This document shows positions 58,226 through 64,000 of a DNA stretch of 64,000 nt, piece by piece. A program made the translations under genes and the position numbers. The notes under the pieces are model-generated. The model searched no databases, was not told the origin of the DNA, and saw nothing but the letters and a program-made list of their open reading frames with translations. The DNA comes from Sipunculus nudus (taxonomy: Eukaryota > Annelida > Sipuncula > Golfingiida > Sipunculidae), in the NCBI GenBank assembly GCA_026874595.1, contig CM049318.1:44434456-44498455 (forward strand), written 5' to 3'. Every line of letters starts with the position of its first letter. The stretch's first letter is position 1.

Positions 58226-60753
58226 ACAAGGGACCTATGGGTCACGACGCTCAGCTGTAATATATGATAAAAAAATATTTTTTAGAAATGAGGCACATGC
58301 TGGTTTTGTGTGGTAATAAATATAAGCTGTATTATGAGTTGTGGGTGTTAAGCTTATGTATGATTTTGATAGGATCTTTGGAGACAGGGAAGAGGATTGA
58401 TTTCATTTATTTTATTAACAAATGGAGTGCTATTGTCACACAGATTTTGACTTGGCCATATAACTTATAAGCAGAACATATAATATAAGAGTTTAACTAT
58501 TTATTAAAAAAATTACAAATATTGTCCCAAATATAATTTTTATTAAATATAATAAGAGAATCATATGATTTTTTAAAATGAAATATAACTGATATGATTA
58601 TTAAAATAATATTAAAGAATATATTCATGAATGCATTCATGAATACATTTTGAAAGTATTTGCACGAGTATTCATATACCATGTCTGGTATTTATTCAGT
58701 TTTCACCAAACAATGATTTTGAGAATCCAGAATATACAAAATTCACACATTTAAATAATGATCATAAGTACCTGGTTTTATGGCTTTTATTAATATTAAA
58801 AAATAACTGTAAAAAATTCATTTTGGACTAATTTCACATCAATGTACACACTAGACACAGTAGGAATCTAGATTAATATTATCAACTGCATCTTTGTCTA
58901 TCATTTATTTCCTTCATATAATCCCTAATGATTAGTAATGAATAATATGATTTACTTCTTTATCATTAAAAATGAACTGAAAAATGCCATAGGTGACTGC
59001 ATGGTGTTATTTGGAATATGTGACATTCTACCCATCAATACAAGATTCTTATATCATCAATAACTGCAAGTTAATTTCCTGTTATTATAAACTAACAAAT
59101 TCCTTTTCTATTTTTCTTTAATTTGTTATTAAAAACCAAGAAAAATTTAATAATTTATTGTTTATTGTTATGTTGTTGGTTAAAACTACTAGATGAGTTG
59201 GGTTGGACACCTGGATCAACTGTGGCTGGCCATAAGCTGCCTGGATTCTCGCCTCAAGCGTGCATAATTTGATGAAAGGTCAACAAGGTCAACATACAGG
59301 TGACTCAAGAGGGGCTGGAGAGAGCCAAAGTCTGACAGGGTCTCATAAAAAACATTAATAAAAGCTACAATATTTGGCCAATTTCTTTCAGCTTTCTAAA
59401 CTAAAAAGATGAAATCCTTATGTGTGCATGATATGAAAATTATATCAAAAGTGCTCTCAGGAAACAAACATGCCATGGTCACAGTTGGGCAAAATTTATG
59501 GTACTAATTTTATATTTATACTAATAACTTATAAAATTTGAAAAATTCAGAACTAATTTTGGGTATTCAATTGAATCTTGATTAAATAATGTTACAACCC
59601 TGACAATAAAATCTCTAGCTTCAGCAATGCCCTTGTTAAGGGAGAAAATATAATTATTGATTTTTTACAAAGTGCATTATGTTTGGGCCCATAACTTAAA
59701 AAAAATACACAATACTGACATCATTTCTGGCATGTGCATAGCGAATGTATAGAAAAATATGTATATTATATATGATCAAAGTCATATCAGTGGTTTTGAT
59801 ATTAGGCAGTCTTAAAGTGTAACAATGGGTTTTTAATGGAAAAATGAAGTTTTTCATTGATATCTCGAAGGAATTAAGTCCTAGTGACCAAATTCTTGGC
59901 ATGGTAGGGGATTTTGGAGAAATCTAACTGTATGCCAAATTTAAGGAACTTAGAGCTGAAGCTCGGGAGCTGAGCTCTAGCAAACTGCATAACACTAGCA
60001 ATATGTGACATGGTGCATGAAAACTTGAATAAAATCTACAGTTTTTGATCAACTGGTTTCAAATTTTTGGTGTTAACAGTTAAAATGCTAACAAAAACAT
60101 GCTGTGAAAATTAAATCCACAGCAGTTACAGCAAAAAAACGTGCCATGGTCAAAGTTGGGCAAAATTTAAGGTACCAATTTTTTATTTTTGCTAATATTT
60201 TAAAAAATTTAAAAGATTTTGATCTAATTTTGGGTATACAATTTTATTTTGATTAATAAAAGTAATATTACTGGAAAAAAAGTGCTTAGCTTTAACAAGT
60301 TTTGTGTTAAGTGATCAAATATCTTTCCTGATTATTTACAAAATGCATTATGTTTGGGCCCATAACTTTTTTAAATTATATAATACAGACCTAATTTCTG
60401 GCATGTACATAGGAATTATATAGAGGAATATTTATGGTTAATATGAGGAAAAACAGATGAGTGATTTTGATATTAGGCAGTCCTGAAGTGTGAAAAAAGG
60501 TTTTTAATAAAAAATTGAGGTTTTTCCTTAATTTCTCAAAGGAATGAAGTCGCAAAGACCCAGTTTTCGGCTTGGTATGAGATCTTGGGGACATCTAACA
60601 TTATGCTGAATTTTGGATTCCTAGGTCTTACGGTTTCAAAACGTGCCACATCTACGGACGGACGGACGGACGGACGGACGGACGGACAGACGGACGGACG
60701 ACGGACAATGGACCACGACTATAGCTCAGATGACTTATAGTCAGCTGAGCTAA
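58226..60753 (-). mobile_element. F1a element copy E, complete, 2.53 kb
   Basis: The left end is ACAAGGGACCTATGGGTCAC. The right end has an ACGG tract at 60656-60700, hairpin at about 60723-60751, and AA. About 90 bp present in the other copies is missing after the palindrome: ATTCATATAC is followed directly by CATGTCTGGTATTTATTCAG. This internal deletion explains the shorter length. Confidence 0.88.
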
Positions 60754-61239
60754 AAAAGATTCAGTAAATTTGATAAAATAAAACATCTTTTCAACTAATG
60801 TATACACACTGTTGGTTGAATGAGGGACAAACAATATCATTGTGCTAATTACTATCCCAGCTTTAATTTATTACTGGAATTAATAGTCAATTTCACACCT
60901 GGTGAAGTTTTTACTCTTCTGAAGTAAGGAATTACTTATCTGATGAACATCCACACTTTCATAGCAATACACCACTTTATGGGCACAATTAAATGTGCAC
61001 TTCAATCATTTTAACCCTGCTGGTACAATACAAAATCTAAAATGTATAGCATAGCCTAGAATAAGAATGAATCAAAAACAGAAAATAATAACATTCATCT
61101 AGTTTATGCACCATCTGGGGGAGGGGGGGGGGGGGCAGTGCAGTGCAGAGGGGAAGCCTGCTGGTAGTGGTCAAGCTGAGCCCAGGCATGCTGCCTGGGG
61201 TGGGTTACATAATGCAAGTGAAGGCTGTACTACTATACT
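60754..61239. other. Unassigned spacer with poly-G run
   Basis: No element is recognised. A GGGGGAGGG(G)n run of about 20 bp lies at 61117-61136. Confidence 0.4.
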
Positions 61240-61964
61240 AGGTGGGCTAGATGTAAACAATACTTGACATGGTGTATGAAAACTTGAATAAAAGCTCCTC
61301 TTTTCAATCAATTCCTTTGAAATTTCAGATTTTAAAAGATTAAATCCTTATGTATATATGCTGTGAAAATTAAATCAACAGTGCTTAAAGGAAAAAACAT
61401 GCCGAAGCCAAAGATGAACAAAACTTAAGGTATTGATTTTTTATTTATGCTAATAACTTAAAAAATTTGCAAAATTCAGACCTAATTTTGGGTAAACAAT
61501 TATATCTTGATTAAATAAAGTTATATCCCCCCAAAAAAGTCTCCAGCTTCAGCATTTCTCATGTTAAGTGAACAAATATATTTCCTGATTTTTAAAGAAA
61601 CTGCATTATACTTGGGCCCATAACTTCAAAACAACAAGCAATACTGACCTGGTATATTCAAAGAAAATGTACGGAAGAATTTGAATACTATACATGATTA
61701 AAAAAAGATAGGTGGTTTTGATATTAGGCAGCCTTGAAGTGTAACAATGGCTTTTTTATGGAAAACAGAGGTTCTTCCTTAATATTTCGAAGGAACACAG
61801 TCCTAAAGACCCAATTTTCGGTATTGTAGGAGATTTTGGGGACATCTAACTGTAAACAAAATTTTGGATTCATAGGTCCAATGGTTTCAAAACGTGCCCT
61901 GTTAACAGAAGACGGACAATGGACCATGACTATAGCTCAGATGACTTATAGTCAGCTGAGCTAA
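61240..61964 (-). mobile_element. F1 right part, diverged
   Basis: F1 landmarks include CTAGATGTAAACAATACTTGACATGG, GTGCTTAAAGGAAAAAACATGCC, GGGCCCATAACTT and GGTTTTGATATTAGGCAGCC. The ACGG tract has decayed to GAAGACGGACAATGG, but the terminal hairpin AGCTCAGATGACT-TAT-AGTCAGCTGAGCT is intact, with AA. The right flank TCTAAAATAATATCATTTGG matches F1b sequence at 2169-2190. Confidence 0.75.
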
Positions 61965-62996
61965 AAATCTAAAATAATATCATTTGGAGATAAAGTCTAG
62001 GAGGAAAAGGTAATATAGGCCATGGCTGGTTGACATGATTGGTTTATATTAATAAGTAGGAAATTGTTTCAAATAATATTTTGTGACCAAACCATGCATT
62101 TCCTTATGTTAAAATAGAAGCATTTGATCAGTTTGTGACCATAAGATGAATATTAATACCATGATCATTGGTTGGCTTTTTTATAAACTGTTGACAGTTC
62201 AGTAGTTTACACATTTGTTCAATGGGCCCTTTTTTTAAATATATATATCATTGAACATATGAATTTTTTTATTTTATAAAATGTATACACTTGAAATATA
62301 ACTAATGTCCCCAGTCAACAGATGCAAGGACTTGGTGATGGTGGTGGTTTGGGGGGGGGGGGGGGAGTGGAATGATTAAAGTTTAACATATGCAGTATTA
62401 CACAACTTAATATATAAGTTGCTTTCAGATTTCCGACTTTAATAGTTTAAATCCATACACAAACAGCATATGAAAATCATTTCAACACCCAGATATGAAA
62501 AATTTCATAATTAATATATATTTAATGATAACGGGGATATGATGGACAGACAGAGCTAATCACTTTATGTTTCATTCTTCTGAGGAAAGAATATGTTTCA
62601 ATCAGATCTTAATTTTTTCTTATCCAATTATTTTTTTTCAAAAAAATTTAACACATTTGCAATGAAAACTAATGTCCCAGTGCAGAGGTGCAAAGGAATC
62701 AATGGCGGGGGGGAGGGGGGGGGATCGGATTAACAAAAGTTCTGCATATACATACAGGGCAAAGCCTGATCTCCAATTCTGCTGAGGGGGGAAAATAATG
62801 AACAAATGTTTGTCTTAGATCCTCATTTTCTTATCACATCATTTTTTTTTTATTTTATGTTTATATTTATATATATTTCCAATATAAATTATATATCTGT
62901 ATTAAAGTTGATTAATAATACTAAATTGCATCATCATAAAACTCAATCAGATAACACCACATCATGCATACAAATGTATATTTATTTTTTACAACA
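61965..62996. other. F1b-related body and low-complexity DNA
   Basis: The first 350 bp match 2166-2430 (GATAAAGTCT, GGTAATATAGGCCAT, TTGACAGTTCA, GTTTACACATTTGT). Two guanine runs occur at 62350-62366 and 62705-62724, and a related block is repeated within the stretch (CAATGAAAACTAATGTCCC near 62659 versus GAAATATAACTAATGTCCCC near 62293). There is no gene. Confidence 0.5.
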
Positions 62997-64000
62997 ACAA
63001 GACCTACAGGCCTTATGCAAACCTGTGCAAAGTTTGGGAGTATGAATGGAGGTTTTTTTTTTTTTAAATTTAATATTGATCCTTTTAAATCCTGCATATC
63101 TACCTTAGTCATTATGATTTCAGCAAAATGGACATTTTGGACCTGCAAGTTTCAGACTAGGACATTTTAAAACTAGAATATGGGTAGTCGACCAGTGACT
63201 TATGTGTATCCGCAGAAATCAGAGTGGGACGGGTGAAGTGAGGCATGGATTAAGTGGCATGGGGAATAGAGTGAGGTGTGTTGCATATTAGCATGGATGT
63301 CTACAGAGTAAACATGAATGTAGGTGGTGCCACCTGTCATAAAATCGAGAAAATTGTCCAGGATGTATAAACCTGCAAAATTTCAGGTGGATAAGTCAAA
63401 CCACTGCTGAGATATGAGTGATTTTATCACAAGGCAGATGAACAGATGGACGCTGTGCATAAGTGGTTGCAGGTGGCACCACTAGTTTTGCTTATGATGA
63501 AGAGGTATGTGAGATCTATACACATGCAAAATTTTGGCCCAATCAGTCAAACGGTTCCCGAGATATGACTATGATGTCTGCAGAATAAACATGAATGTAG
63601 GTGGCGCCAGCTGTCATAAAATCGAGAAAGCTGTCCAGGATGTATAAACCTGCAAAATTTCAGGTGGATAAAAAAAGTCAAACCACTGCTGAGATATGAG
63701 TGATTTTATCCCAAGGCAGATGAACAGATGGGTGCTGTGCATTCATGGTTGCAGGTGGGGCCACCAGTTTTGCCTATGATGAAGAGCTATGTGAGATCTA
63801 TACACATGCAAAATTTTGGCCCAATCGGTCAAACAGTTTCAGAGATATGAGCTTGGATGTCTGCAGAGTAAACCTGAATGTAGGTGGCGCCACCTGTCAT
63901 AAACCGAGAAAGTTTTCCAGGATGTATAAACCTGCAAAATATCAGGTGGATAAGTCAAACCACTGCCGAGATATGAGTGATTTTATCCCAAGGCAGATGA
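62997..64000 (-). mobile_element. F2d left end with higher-order array, truncated by window end
   Basis: It starts ACAAGACCTACAGGCCTTAT with GCAAACCTGTGC. The leader (GACATTTTGGACCTGCAAG, TGTGTATCCGCAGAAATCAG) and the alternating half-unit array match 30721-31980. Modules lie near 63323, 63473, 63601, 63755 and 63883 (the last exact). A second copy of the same ~278-bp dimer array is thus present about 32 kb away. Confidence 0.8.

Noticed and set aside
1..64000. Search by eye for tRNA, rRNA or snRNA genes and ordinary multi-exon genes
   Set aside because: Nothing with a convincing cloverleaf, rRNA core motif or consistent exon series was seen. A covariance-model scan would be needed to exclude small RNA genes.

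Overview
The window looks like repeat-dense nuclear DNA of a marine invertebrate, most likely a bivalve mollusc. It is AT-rich, shows no ordinary exon-intron gene and no bacterial gene organisation. It is packed with interspersed repeats that carry central tandem arrays, (ACGG)n tracts and terminal hairpins, which resembles the 'pearl'-type elements known from oysters and clams. The organism is inferred from repeat style only. Nearly all short open frames are chance frames inside repeats. The only credible protein signal is a frameshifted C-terminal fragment at 32657-33201. || Repeat families, named here for convenience. F1: left end ACAAG(G/T)GACC(C/T)ATGGGTCA followed by GCTCAGCTGA; right end (ACGG)n plus a 13-bp-arm hairpin plus GCTAAAAA. 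F2: left end ACAAGGCCTACAGGCCTAAT followed by GCGAACCTGTG; right end ACGACGG-type repeats plus CACAGGTTCGCTAAAAA. F3: left end CTAGATATTTC, then hairpin GGCACC-GCA-GGTGCC, then GTATCCCCAGACA; right end (CGG)n plus a hairpin ending GATACAA. F4: right end AGCCC/GGGCT hairpin plus AAAAA. F1-F3 have subterminal inverted repeats of 10-13 bp, and a palindrome at the left end. No copy has a recognisable transposase or Rep/helicase frame. Read on the minus strand, F3 ends in hairpin, 9 nt, CTAG and sits between A and T without target duplication, which is the Helitron signature. F1 and F2 fit the Helentron/HINE (non-autonomous rolling-circle) layout, including a (GTCY)n microsatellite in F1. All are therefore given minus orientation. 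|| Layout. 1-1293 F3, cut by the window start. 1587-2648 an F1 variant (F1b). 2649-3980 left half of an F2. 4270-6659 a large inverted repeat. 6660-9256 full F1. 9257-10488 right part of F3. 10489-11457 right part of F2. 11458-13244 degraded F1 right parts. 13597-15530 F1 and F2 left ends with a SINE-like piece. 15531-21860 F4 interrupted by an F1 that is itself interrupted by an F1. 22299-27654 F2 holding two F3 insertions. 28080-30144 F2 right parts. 30188-33880 F1 and F2 left ends, a 278-bp higher-order array, the broken gene, and an F2 right end. 33881-35945 F1 fragment. 36092-41927 F1c composite with 340-bp tandem units and a nested element. 42060-42696 F3. 43507-46286 full F2. 47062-51975 F2 holding an F1. 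51974-52600 F1b. 53712-54634 F3. 55100-57728 and 58226-60753 full F1. 61240-61964 F1 right end. 62997-64000 F2 left end with higher-order array. || The most notable pattern is a module of about 95 nt, beginning with the perfect palindrome GGTGGCGCCACC. It recurs (23 exact palindromes, many variants) inside F1c, F2, F3 and F4 although these families otherwise differ, with downstream landmarks held at almost fixed spacing. Several central arrays also consist of AGGTCA-type direct repeats that match nuclear-receptor sites. All recognised element ends point the same way.
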